This document shows positions 12,226 to 25,200 of a stretch of DNA of 64,000 bases, piece by piece. Source of the DNA: Siphonodentalium dalli (lineage: Eukaryota; Mollusca; Scaphopoda; Gadilida; Siphonodentaliidae). The notes under the pieces are model-generated. The model was not told the DNA's origin and searched no databases. It saw nothing but the letters and a program-made list of their open reading frames with translations. Position 1 is the first letter of the stretch, and every line of letters starts with the position of its first letter. The translations under genes and the position numbers were made by a program. The DNA lies in NCBI GenBank assembly GCA_032622095.1, contig CP136062.1, forward strand, positions 227,056,578-227,120,577, in the 5' to 3' direction.

Positions 12226-13068
12226 GTAATGCCGAAGGGGACACTATCATCGTGTGATGTGCGGTTGAGGTTACAGTGAAGTAATTCGATTGGTAGCGCC
12301 CTCCAACGGATTTTGGACCAAGATGCAGGAGAGAATTAAAAAAATTCTGGGCTCTGGTTGGTTAATAGTAGTTTCGATATTTAAACACATAAAATACATG
12401 CAATCACTCCTCTTGAAATTTCAGACTCCAAAAAAAACATTGGCACATTGTAAAGCACGTGGTTCCTAGATTTAATTTTTTTAGTGTGAGGTAAAAAATG
12501 TCAATATTTTTTTCATGCAATTCTGACTCTCGATTATAAATCCCAAATTTAAAGGTACATTCCATGCTCGACGATATGATTTTTTTCATTCAGAAACTTT
12601 GCGCAGATGCCAATTCCGGTAACCATGTACTCATTTATCACAATTCGTGGATAGTCAGGGCTGCAGGCCATTATATGTTAACACTGAGGCCTATGGGAAA
12701 TAATTACTTCACTGTAACCTTGAGTACCCAGCTTAATATTTCGTGCGGTCGTGTACCTCGCTTAACGAATCAGTGCGATTGAGTACCTCGTTTTACGAAA
12801 TCTCGGACTGGGATCACATGATACTAGGATATTGTATATATGCCGACCGTCAAACGATTTAATTGAAACGATACGGTGCGTCTTTAGACTTTATGTCACA
12901 CCAGCTTGCATTTTCATTTTGTTTTGGACATTGGAATTCTCCAAAAATAAAAGCAATTTAGCAGACGATATCGGGAATCTCATTAGCTGTGATATTTCTT
13001 AAAGCGAGGTACCCAAGATAGTAATGACATAAAACAAACACTGTAATTAGCTACAAATGCACCAATTG
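12226..13068. other. Intergenic, no gene seen
   Basis: AT-rich. AGTACCTCG-type words recur near 12713-12795 and 13010 (TGAGTACC, GTACCTCGC, AGGTACCC), perhaps a small repeat. It lies downstream of the protease-homologue gene. No exon, RNA gene or clear element was recognised. Confidence 0.4.
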
Positions 13069-13074
13069 TTTAAT
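13069..13074 (-). terminator. Possible polyadenylation signal of the protease-homologue gene
   Basis: ATTAAA on the minus strand, 39 nt past the stop codon at 13114-13116. It is a common variant of AATAAA; there is no transcript evidence. Confidence 0.4.
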
Positions 13075-13113
13075 ATTATCTGTGTAGAAGTAATAAATTG
13101 TTTGCTGTAATCT

Positions 13114-13272
13114 TTAAAGATTTCTCAAAATCGCCACCGAGTCAGCAGTGTCAAGCTTAACGAAGAAGGTCAGGTGGAAATTTTCGTTGCATGTTCCGTT
13201 TTTCATCACGCCAACAACAATTCTCTCCCCTGTTGTTGTTTCTTCACACGTGACAGGCCCTCCGACGTCACC
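13114..13272 (-). CDS. Exon 7: GDVGGP segment and C-terminus
   Basis: The acceptor is TTCATTTCAG ending at 13273 and the frame opens in phase 0 directly with GDVGGPVTCEE. In active S1 proteases this is GDSGGP, with Ser-195 as the nucleophile; here it is Val342. The rest (ERIVVGVMKNG, CNENFHLTFFVKLDT) matches the last strands and the C-terminal region of the fold, but the usual final Trp-helix residues are weak. TAA is at 13116-13114. With the exon-6 end the join reads AACD|GDVGGP, the expected Cys-x-Gly-Asp context. Confidence 0.9.
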   Translation of the reverse strand, partial: GDVGGPVTCEETTTGERIVVGVMKNGTCNENFHLTFFVKLDTADSVAILRNL

Positions 13273-16200
13273 CTGAAATGAACAAGTTATTATTCCAGGC
13301 CATGCGCACGGGTGTAGATATCAAACAATATGTGATCCTCCGTAGGATAGGGTATCATATAATATGTGATCCTCGTCTCAGGAGTCACTCGTGGCTCAAT
13401 GAAGGCAGGATCATATATCAAAACTAGAAGGTGGCCCGACTTCGTCCGGGCTATTCAAAAACCAATTTCAAGTCGATAGCTCCACCCGTTTCCGAGACCT
13501 GGTCTGCGCATGCACGAAGCTGGCATCGCACGGGCTCGGCGACCCGATAAAATTCGTATCCGGGGCAAGATACATTCACATACCAAATTTCAAGTCGATA
13601 GCTCCACCCGTTTCCGAGATATATATATTGCCCAATGTCATTTGCGGATACCTCGGCCGGTGATGAGTTAACGCGACATCGACCGGTTAAGAGTTAAACG
13701 CGATCACGTCACGATCTGTTGACGGCGTAATATATTTACGGAATGTTTTTCGATGAGCGAAGCATGGTCCTGCGTTCTTCCCGATAATTAAGGTAGAAAC
13801 TTTAAACGTGTGATACACCATTGGAAAGATGAAGCGCCACAGATTCTAACCGTGCAAATTATATGACTGGCAATTTATTATTCGTCCTATATCGAATCGA
13901 TTTGTGAGCACCGAACTGAAATATATTAGCGCAAAACGGCGTAAAAACAGATTTGACCTCGGCACGTGAAAAGTTGACCTCGGATCTGAAAATTAATATG
14001 CCTATGCCACTTCCCGACCGATAGTACCCTCACATACGAAGTTTCATCGAAATCGGGTCGGCCGTTTTCGAGTTCATCGCGAACACACACACAGACCACA
14101 GATACACAGACAGATCTTCCAAAATATATAATAGACTAGCAGGTTAGCCCGCCACCGGCGGCTTGTCCGAAACATGACATTTTTATATATATTTTTTAAA
14201 TTTTTAGCTCCACGCGTTTCAATAAGAAAAATTTGTACCCGGTAGCTCCACCAGTTTCCGAGATCTGGTCTGCGCATGAAAATTTGTACCCGGCGCAAGA
14301 TACATTCACATGCCAAATTTCAAGTCGATAGCTCCACCAGTTTCCGATATCTCGTCTGCGCATGCGCTGCACGGGCGTCGCACGGGCTCACGACCCGATA
14401 AAATTTGTACCCGGCGCAAGATACATTCACATAGCAAATTTCAAGTCGATAGCTCCACCCGTTTCCGAGATATCGTCTGCGCACGGGCTCACCAATACGA
14501 CAACGACCACCGCCTGGTCAAACTACACACACGTACCAAGTTTCGTCCCGATCGGTCGAGAATCGTAGATTTGTATGAAGTACAACACACACACAAACAT
14601 AAATATATAAGAGAGATATGTAAATTAGATAGATTGTATCAAAATATATAGGAGAGATATGTAAATGATCTACACACCATTAGTGGTGTTTGTCAAAGTT
14701 TAGTGGGGTATATCAATACTCATTCACGATCATATCATTGAGGTCCGGAGGGTGTGGGCTATCTCTCGAATACAAGGAGTTCTCAAAATATATAGAAGAG
14801 AAGATGAGAGGATATGGTGATCCCATTAAAAGGGGATCACCATATCCTCTCATTTTGATATGTGATCCTAAAATAAGAAAATATTTTTATTAACTAAATA
14901 ACGGAGATATTTGAAGAAGTGTTTTTGACGAAATGACGGAAATATTTGAAGAAGTGTTTTAAAGACCTCCCCCAAGCCCACCCTATAGAAGAATTTGACT
15001 TATATTTCACCAGAGTTGATCTATTGTGGTGTTGTAATTTCTCATACAATTCGCCGTTATTTAGTAAATGGACATTCTTTATAGAGTTATTACCCTTCAT
15101 ATAAAATCACTAAAAACAGATAAAGATCGCATATCAAAACCTATGTTATCCTCCGTAGGATCAGATATCGTTTATAGTCTACACTCGTGCGCATTGGGTG
15201 ATTATTCATATACTAATTTAGCCCTTTCTATAATAAACACTCATCGGTGAGTATTTGCCTTTTGAACTATTCAGATAATAACTTAAATAAACGTTTGTTG
15301 AACTTATTGTGTGAACATTTCACTTCAATATAAATAGGACTCCTGTTCTTTTATCATCTGTCGTCTGCTTGTTTTTCCTGAAAACCCCTCCAGATTAATA
15401 ATAGATCATTCCAGAGTATATTGTTATAACGGAGTAGGAGAATCCATTTAGTATACACAGAGTTAAAGATCGCAAGGAGAATTACAGGCAATAAGAAAAA
15501 CAATTAGTTTAAAGGGATCACATGCATTCGAAGTGGGTTCATGCGAACTAACATGAATTGTATAACAATGTCATGTAAAATATGTCATGTTTGTTCTTAT
15601 TTCCATATTTAATAGCTCTTCAATAACGATATTTTGCATGTTTTGAAAACATTATTATTATTCATCCCTTAACTAACACCATTTCCGATTGGGCAAAAGC
15701 CGCCACGTGATAGTCCTGGAAAAAGTCATATTGGACTCCCGACTATACAATAACACTTTTTTATTGGGACTCCGTGACGGCACGAATTAACTCTATTACG
15801 AAATGAATCAGTGAAATTGTGTTGCGCGCGCAACACTGATGGATTTTAGCAGACGTTTCACTTCCGCATTGAGTTTTTGTTTCTCACTTCCGTGTTTAAT
15901 TTCCAAATCATGCTTTCTGATGATCAAAATGCAGGCTTTTATAGAGACAAATACCAAAAATAACAACAAAAGATTTATTCCCAAAATTTGGATAAACATA
16001 CAGATGGATAATAAAAATGTCATTATACAATTAGGAGATAAACATACCCTGTTGAGTTGTACATTCTGGGATTCGAGCATGAAAACAGTTTTCATGCTCG
16101 AATCCCAGAATGGACAACGAAACAGGGTATGTTTATCTCCATTGTAATTCAAACTACCAAGGAATTTGCAAAAAACTGTATAAAAAGTATCATTTAGTCA

Positions 16201-19200
16201 TTTTCATGACACGAATCGAGACTTTCATTTTCGCCGTTGTCACCGTGCACAAATCGTGGGTTTGTTCATTGCGTTACTCGGAACAGTGCTCCGTAACCAT
16301 TTCCTGTGGGCGGGTTGTCTCGTTTCGCTACTCCGTTCTGCGCCGATAAAATTGTACCGTGCGACATTCAGATTTGATGCACACTGAAGCGGCCGATGAA
16401 CTGTATCTATAGACAACAACGCGCGGGTGTGTTCGTTTCGTTACTCGTTCTGCGCCGATGCAATTTGACCGTGCTACATTCAGATTTGATGCACGCTGAA
16501 GCGGCCGATGTCGGTGAATCGAAAACGAAAGTTAGCCGCTCTCGGCCAATCAGAATGCTTGTTTTTAATGACAAATACTCAATTGAATTACAATGTTGTG
16601 TACACTATGAGTTTTTCCTTGTACTCGTCCAGGTTGTAGTGAAAAGTCATATTGGACTCGATACTCGCGTGTCTCGTCCAATATGACTTTTCACCACAAC
16701 CTGGACTCGTGCAAGAAAAACACATACTGTACACAACATTGTATAATAACTTTATATTATGTAAACATAACATGTTCACTTGTATAATGCATTTATCCGA
16801 AGACGAATGGGTTTTCAGCGGCGTTCGTCATTACAAAAACGCCAAATACAAATTCCGGACAAAGTCTGCGCACCGTTTGCCGGCTTTCTTTATATCGGTA
16901 CAAGCGGTGCAGCGGTGGCGATATTTCCCTGCATGTCATGTTTGTTACCCATCCTTTGTGACGGGCAATCCCATAGTATAGCATATCGAAAAATTGTTAA
17001 CAGATTCCATGTATGGTATATATTGTCAATATATACTGTAAGGTAACATAATAAGCAGAACTTTTATACTCACATCGCATGCTGCAGCAGTGGAATGTGA
17101 AGGGGATGTACAGCCAATATTATAGGGGTTGGTGGTGCCGATGTCGAATTTACCCGGGAACATGGACAAAAGAAGTTCAAGGGAACCGCTGCAATCTTCA
17201 GCAACCTTGACGTCCCCGACCTTGATGACATCAGAAGGTATCACCTGTACACCTGGAATAATAAATAACAGTTATAGTCAGGGAGAGACAAAGTTATATT
17301 CGAACTATTAAGTACGAAAGTCTGATGTGCCTGAATTGTCAGGAAGACCGGACTGACGGAACAAATCCAATTCTTATGTTCCGCAAGCAATTAAAGCATA
17401 AAGGAGCCAGCATTTTGTATGCAGCATTTTGTATGCAGCATTTTGTATGCAGAATTTTGTTTGCAGAATTTTGTATGCATCATTTTGTATGCAGCATTTT
17501 GTATGCAGCATTTTGTTTGCAGCATTTTGTATGCATCATTTTGTATGCATCATTTTGTATGCAGCATTTTATTTGCAGCATTTTGTTTGTAGCATTTTGT
17601 ATGCAACATTTTGTATGCAGAATTTTGTATGCAGCATTTTGTATGCAGCATTTTGTATGCAGCATTTTGTATGCATCATTTTGTATGCAGCATTTTATTT
17701 GCAGCATTTTACTTGCAGCATTTTGTATGCAGCATTTTATTTGCAGCATTTTGTGTGCAGCATTTTGTATGCATAATTTTATTTGCAGCATTTTATTTGC
17801 AGCATTTTATTTGCAGCATTTTGTATGCAGCATTTTGTATGAAGCATTTTGTATACAGCATTTTATTTGCAGCATTTTATTTGCAGCATTTTGTATGCAA
17901 CATTTTATTTGCAGCATTTTATTTGCAGCATTTAATTTGCAGCATTTTGTATGCAGCATTTTATTTGCAGCATTTTGTATGCAGCATTTTATTTGCAGCA
18001 TTTTATTTGCAGCATTTAATTTGCAGCATTTTGTATGCAGCATTTTATTTGCAGCATTTTATTTGCAGCATTTTATTTGCAGCATTTTGTATGCAGCATT
18101 TTATTTGCAGAATTTTGTATGCAGCATTTTATTTGCAGCATTTTCGGATAATAAGGTGTAGATTAACATTGTCTACTCCGCTAAAACTTCGGAAATTCTC
18201 TATTTCTCCGGGAGCTGATAACATAATGCTGTGCCCCCCCCCCCCCCGCACCACAGGGTTAAACTAATGAACTAATCTTCAACCTTAATATGTCCCTCAA
18301 CTTTTAAGCAATTTTAACATAAAAAAGTAGACGCGAAGACACCTGTTCAGACAAGATAGCGTCAAACATAGCCGCCGTTTTTCAGACGAGGCACAATTTG
18401 ACCCGAATTATAAAAATAAAGTCTTGTCAAAAGTACGTAAAATAGTTTTGTGACAAGCCAAGACATAGTGTCACATTTTTGGGGGACAATTGGAACTTTC
18501 TGTCCAAGATGGCCATCAAAAAGGCGACCAGAAATTGAAAATTTGACTATTTTCACTAATAGTTTTTTTAATCAGTTTATGCTGTTTAGAACGGGTGAAG
18601 AATTGTGGCTTTATTTTGTTATCGACATTATTTGATCCCAGTAACTTCAGATTAATCAAAATGTCGATTTTGTTACGAACCTCTCAGATAAAATGACCGA
18701 ATGAAATACTAATACAAACCAGACAATAACTGAGAGTCCATACATTTGAATTACCACAAAATGATGTTGGTTGCAAGATATTTTCACTGTATTTTCTGTT
18801 AACGATAAAGTTAGATTTTTTAATTTTTACTTATTAAGTGTCAAATTTGGCGGACCATCTTTAACCCTTTCTTTACTAAATACTCATTGACGAGTAGTTC
18901 CCCTTGGAAATGTTAGATAATAAATTAGACAAACATCCTTTCTGGACTCTATCCCATATTGAATAATTCTGTACCTGTATTATTATTTCGTTTGGCTGTT
19001 GTCTGCTTATACTTCTTGAAAATCCATTCTGATGATTAACACATTATTCAAATATATAGAGGATATCTACACTTTTTGGTTGGATATGATAATTATCTCA
19101 TGAGTGATGATAAACAAAAAATGATTTCCACGAGTGGAAAGTAATTTTTGTTGTCATCACGAATGAGATAATTAACATATCCAACAAAAAAGTGTAGATT

Positions 19201-22200
19201 TTCTGTTTATTATATGCTCCGCTCATTTGGACCATTACGACTCAACTCGAAAGAAGAGTAAACAGAGGAAATGTGTATACCCAAGCACAACCATGGTAAC
19301 GAGCTTGTGCATAAAAAATAGTTCCATTTTTCAGACAGATTGATTGAGGGATAAAGGGGTTAACATCACAGTATGTTTAACAAAATAATTTAATATATAT
19401 CATATATAAAAAAAAAATTCAACCTGAATACTCAGGTACGTTTAGCTTAGTCTTCCATCAAGAAACCTAATCACTTTTAACGTTAGCACGGATGGATAAG
19501 AGTGAGATATCGATATCTCACTAGACGGATAACGGTTTTTATCTGATGCAAAAATACTATTATTTGATAGCCTAGCATATAATAAATGTTATTATTATGT
19601 TATTTTACAATATAATTATGATATTCAATTTGTGTTGGGTTATTTAGTGTTGACTGTAAGGTAAACATGGGTGATAAGGGTGGTAGAACAATTTTGTCAG
19701 CACGACAAGACATATTTAACATGGTGTCTTTACTTCCCTTGGGTTGTGGTAAAGAAATCATTATTAATTTGCTTTAACACGTCAGCCGCTTCGTGATCGT
19801 TTTCCTTGCTAAAATGTGATTGTGTGATAATATAGATCTCAAATTTGTCGCAATTATATACCAAATGTATTAAAACCTTGTCCACTGAATTCGATTCGAG
19901 CCTCGATGACGCTCGCTAGTGCACTAGGTTGATACATTTCATATAAAATAGCGATTAATTAGAGATTATATATTTATAACAGAATGGGAGATCCTTTAGT
20001 AAAGAAATTAGTATTTGATGAGTTACTACTTACCTTGGCTTGTTTCGCCCCACCCCACGATCTTACAGCTCGAGGGATCCACGTCAATCGTATTGTCCTG
20101 ATATTGGAAGCAAGCTGGCGACACACATCTGTTGAAACCGATTGGACGGTTCAATGTGATGGTCACAAGACCGGTGCCTGTAGTTGATAATACGTCGAAC
20201 ATTTAATTAAAGATACATAATCCGAATTAACGCTCCTAAATTACAATTTATTTGGCTTCGGTGGGTAAACAATATTTGATTCGAGTCGAAGAAACCGCCC
20301 ATCAAAGCTCAGAGTTATCATATATCGATTTTTGAAATCTGTTATTTTTCACCACCTGGAATATTTGGCGGCCCAGAAAATATCCGACGAGGCGATCGAC
20401 ATACTCTCGATACTAAATTGCGTTGAACAAACGGCTGATAACACGTTTTTTGAAATGTTATACTATAGTTGATAGATATATTGATAGATTGCAGGCATTT
20501 CGTCATAGAACGTACCCTTACAATATAATAATCGGATCCATAATTGTTTTGCGGTAACTTTTTATGCAAAAAATCATATCCGACTTGCAGGGGAATCTGC
20601 TTTAAATCTTGTGTTTTGTAACTAGTGTCAGAACCGCACTAAAAGATAATGTCTTATTTTAGACGACAAAATTCAAACTTCACCACAAATGTTTAATTCC
20701 GGTGTCAATGGCTATTTTACCTATGTGAAAGTATAGGGAAAATGTGTGATGTGATTTTTATGTAAAAACACACAAGGCTATTGACCAAGCAGGGCCCAGT
20801 GACTATTTTATTCTCTCCTATAATTTCATCCCGCTTCCGTTAGGAGGTCGCTCCGAACCATATTTACATCAGTGTAATCTCTATACGCCAAGAGCTGCAT
20901 GGGAGATACGTTGATTGCATATATACAATACAGGTCCCCAGAATTTTTTTTTACCCCACACCAATAGTACTTATTCCTATAGAAAGGTATCAAACTTGGC
21001 CCGGCCTAAATGTGTTATTTTATTCACAAAGTCCACAATCAGGTTCGAAATACATAACAATAATTTTTTTTACATACATTTCTCATATATGGGTAGAAAG
21101 ATATATTATTACTCTTCAATTTGATGTATTCCGTGTAAAAATTGGTTAAGAAAATCTCCGGTTATGAGCACAGGTCTGACGCAAACCGGCTGTAACGTTT
21201 CACTCGTTCGAGGTGGTGTCCGCCAAACTGGATAAAATAGTCCGGTTTTAACACAGACTTTCGCTTCAAAAACACGCTGAACGGTAAGAAGAATATATAT
21301 ATTGTTTACTGACCAACCTAAACCAATCATGCCACACCACGGCATCGTATCTCTCGTATTTATTGAAAAGTCAGTTTCATAAACCCGGAAGCAAATTGCA
21401 ATTTTCCAAAACCTAAAATATTGTAAGCAAGCCGAAATGAAGTGACACTAATTTGTCATGGGCCAAATATAAAACAAATATATAACGAAGAATTAGTGTA
21501 TATATGCTCTAAATATTTATGAAGTTATATTCTAGTCCATATAATCATAATTATATGTATGTTTTCAAATCGGCATTCGTGTTAATTCAGTCTGTGTATT
21601 AATTTAATTTTTTCTATAACTATATATTGTGTTGTATAAGAACTATAAATAGTACTCATAGCAGACTCGCACAAAATGGCTGGTTTTGGAAAATTTCAAT
21701 TTGCTACCGGGTTTATGAAACGGAATTTTTCAATAAATATGAGAGATACGATGCCGAGATGTGGCGCGACTATTATTGGTTTGGGTGGGCTAGTAAACAA
21801 AACAAGGCAGTGTCTATTCGCCACCTGGGTGGCGAGGTGGCGAATAATCATATTACATATGTATGACTCGCTATACGCCACCCAGGTATATAAGATTGTC
21901 TTCTAACGCGGGAACTTCAAATACGACATACAAGCACATTTTGGCTCACAATTATGTGATCTGTAAGACAGGTGGAGATGGAGGAGGGGGTGGGTGTTGC
22001 ATAACTGATTGAGGATTTTAAGGGTGGGGAAGGGGTACCGTTTGTTTTCCTCATAAAACTTTGTGTCAGATTATTTTCTTGTGCATTAGATGTAAGGATT
22101 TGTGTATTATATTAGGCGTTCATTTCATCGCAAGTTTTAGATTTAGAAGTGCATTTCGGACAAATCTTTGTTGTTGGAATTTGAGGTGGGGTGGCGAATA

Positions 22201-25200
22201 ACATTATTCTTAAAACTCGGACGTCAGTTAGATTTCTACATTTTTGCATTGGATTAGCCGAAATAGGAAATATTTTTCAAGTCAAGTATATGGAAAAAAT
22301 AGTTTGGTCTCACTTCTAAAAAAATTTAAAACACTTTAATGTCCTCGATACTTTCTTATGAGTCTGTTTCTGAGTATATTAAGTATATGCATATCGATAT
22401 TTCGTGTATTTATCGTGAGACGGGGTGACCACCTTCACTATGAATGTGGTGTACATGAGATATCTCATACTTCTATCCTCGTGAATGTGAGACGGGGTGA
22501 TCACCTTCACTATGAATGTGGTGTACATGAGATATCTCATACTTCTATCCTCGTGAATGTGAGACGGGGTGATCACCTTCACTATGAATGTGGTGTACAT
22601 GAGATATCTCATACTTCTATCCTCGTGAATGTGAGACGAGGTGATCACCTTCACTATGAATGTGGTGTACATGAGATATCTCATACTTCTATCCTCGTGA
22701 ATGTGAGACGGGGTGATCACCTTCACTATGAATGTGGTGTACATGAGATATCTCATACTTCTATCCTCGTGAATGTGAGACGAGGTGATCACCTTCACTA
22801 TGGAGGTGGTGTATATGAGATATCTCATACTTCTATCCTCGTGAATGTAAGACGGGGTGACCACCTTCACTATGAATGTGGTGTACATGAGATATCTCAT
22901 ACTTCTATCCTCGTGAATGTGAGACGGGGTGATCACCTTCACTATGAATGTGGTGTACATGAGATATCTCATACTTCTATCCTCGTGAATGTGAGACGGG
23001 GTGATCACCTTCACTATGAATGTGGTGTACATGAGATATCTCATACTTCTATCCTCGTGAATGTGAGACGAGGTGATCACCTTCACTATGCATGTGGTGT
23101 ACATGAGATATCTCATACTTCTATCCTCGTGAATGTGAGACGAGGTGATCACCTTCACTATGAATGTGGTGTACATGAGATATATCATACTTCTATCATC
23201 GTGAATGTGAGACGGGGTGATCACCTTCACTATGCATGTGGTGTACATGAGATATATCATACTTCTATCCTCGTAAATGTGAGACGGGGTGATCACCTTC
23301 ACTATGGAGGTGGTGTACATGAGATATATCATACTTCTATCCTCGTGAATGTGAGACGGGGTGATCACCTTCACTATGAATGTGGTGTACATGAGATATA
23401 TCATACTTCTATCCTCGTGAATGTGAGACGGGGTGATCACCTTCACTATGAATGTGGTGTACATGAGATATATCATACTTCTATCCTCGTGAATGTGAGA
23501 CGGGGTGATCACCTTCACTATGAATGTGGTGTACATGATATATATCATACTTCTATCCTCGTGAATGTAAGACGAGGTGATCACCTTCACTATGGAGGTG
23601 GTGTATATGAGATATCTCATACTTCTATCCTCGTGAATGTGAGACGAGGTGATCACCTTCACTATGGAGGTGGTGTATATGAGATATCTCATACTTCTAT
23701 CCTCGTGAATGTGAGACGGGGTGATAACCTTCACTATGAATATGGTGTATATGAGATATCTCATACTTCTATCCTCGTGAATGTGAGACGAGGTGATCAC
23801 CTTCACTATGGAGGTGGTGTATATGAGATATCTCATACTTCTATCCTCGTGAATGTGAGACGAGGTGATCACCTTCACTATGCATGTGGTGTACATGAGA
23901 TATCTCATACTTCTATCCTCGTGAATGTGAGACGAGGTGATCACCTTCACTATAAATGTGGTGTACATGAGATATATCACACTTCTATCCTCGTGAATGT
24001 GAGACGGGGTGATCACCTTCACTATGAATGTGGTGTACATGAGATATATCATACCTCTATCCTCGTGAATGTGAGACGAGGTGATCACCTTCACTATGAA
24101 TGTGGTGTACATGAGATATATCACACTTCTATCCTCGTGAATGTGAGACGAGGTGATCACCTTCGCTATGAAGGTGGTGTACATGAGATATCTCATACTT
24201 CTATCCTCGTGAATGTGAGACGGGTGACCACCTTCACTATGGAGGCGGTGTACATGAGATATCTCATACTTCTATCCTCGTGAATGTGAGACGATGTGAT
24301 CACCTTCACTATGAATGTGGTGTACATGAGATATCTCATACTTCTATCATCGTGAATGTGAGACGAGGTGATCACCTTCACTATGAATGTGGTGCACATG
24401 AGATATCTCATACTTCTATCCTCGTGAATGTGAGACGGGGTGATCACCTTCACTATGAATGTGGTGTACATGAGATATATCATACTTCTATCCTCGTGAA
24501 TGTGAGACGAGGTGATCATCTTCACTATAAATGTGGTGTACATGAGATATATCACACTTCTATCCTCGTGAATGTGAGACGAGGTGATCACCTTCACTAT
24601 GGAGACGGTGTACATGAAATATCTCATACTTATATCCTCGTGAATGTGAGACGGGTGACCACCTTCACTATGAAGACGGTGTACATGAGATATCTCATAC
24701 TTCTATCATCGTGAATGTGAGACGAGGTGATCACCTTCACTATGAATGTGGTGTACATGAGATATCTCATACTTCTATCATCGTGAATGTGAGACGAGGT
24801 GATCACCTTCACTACGAATGTGGTGTACATGAGATATCTCATACTTCTATCCTCGTGAATGTGAGACGGGGTGATCACCTTCTCTATGGATGTGGTGTAC
24901 ATGAGATATATCATACTTCTATCCTCGTGAATGTGAGACGAGGTGATCACCTTCACTATAAATGTGGTGTACATGAGATATATCACACTTCTATCCTCGT
25001 GAATGTGAGACGAGGTGATCACCTTCACTATAAATGTGGTGTACATGAGATATATCACACTTCTATCCTCGTGAATGTGAGACGGGGTGATCACCTTCAC
25101 TATGGAGGTGGTGTACATGAGATATATCATACTTCTATCATCGTGAATGTGAGACGAGGTGATCACCTTCACTATGCATGTGGTGTACATGAGATATATC

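Noticed and set aside
15820-15833. GTTGCGCGCGCAAC as a regulatory site
   Set aside because: A perfect palindrome, but isolated in intronic repeat DNA without any supporting context.
17074-18145. 14-bp array as a third splice-site-derived array
   Set aside because: Only a 7-base match (ATGCTGC) to the exon-6 end could be found, and the array lies upstream of exon 6, not at its donor.
17325-18267. Cys/Phe-rich open frames up to 278 residues
   Set aside because: Produced by the 14-bp minisatellite, whose three frames are all open. Codon content simply follows the unit.
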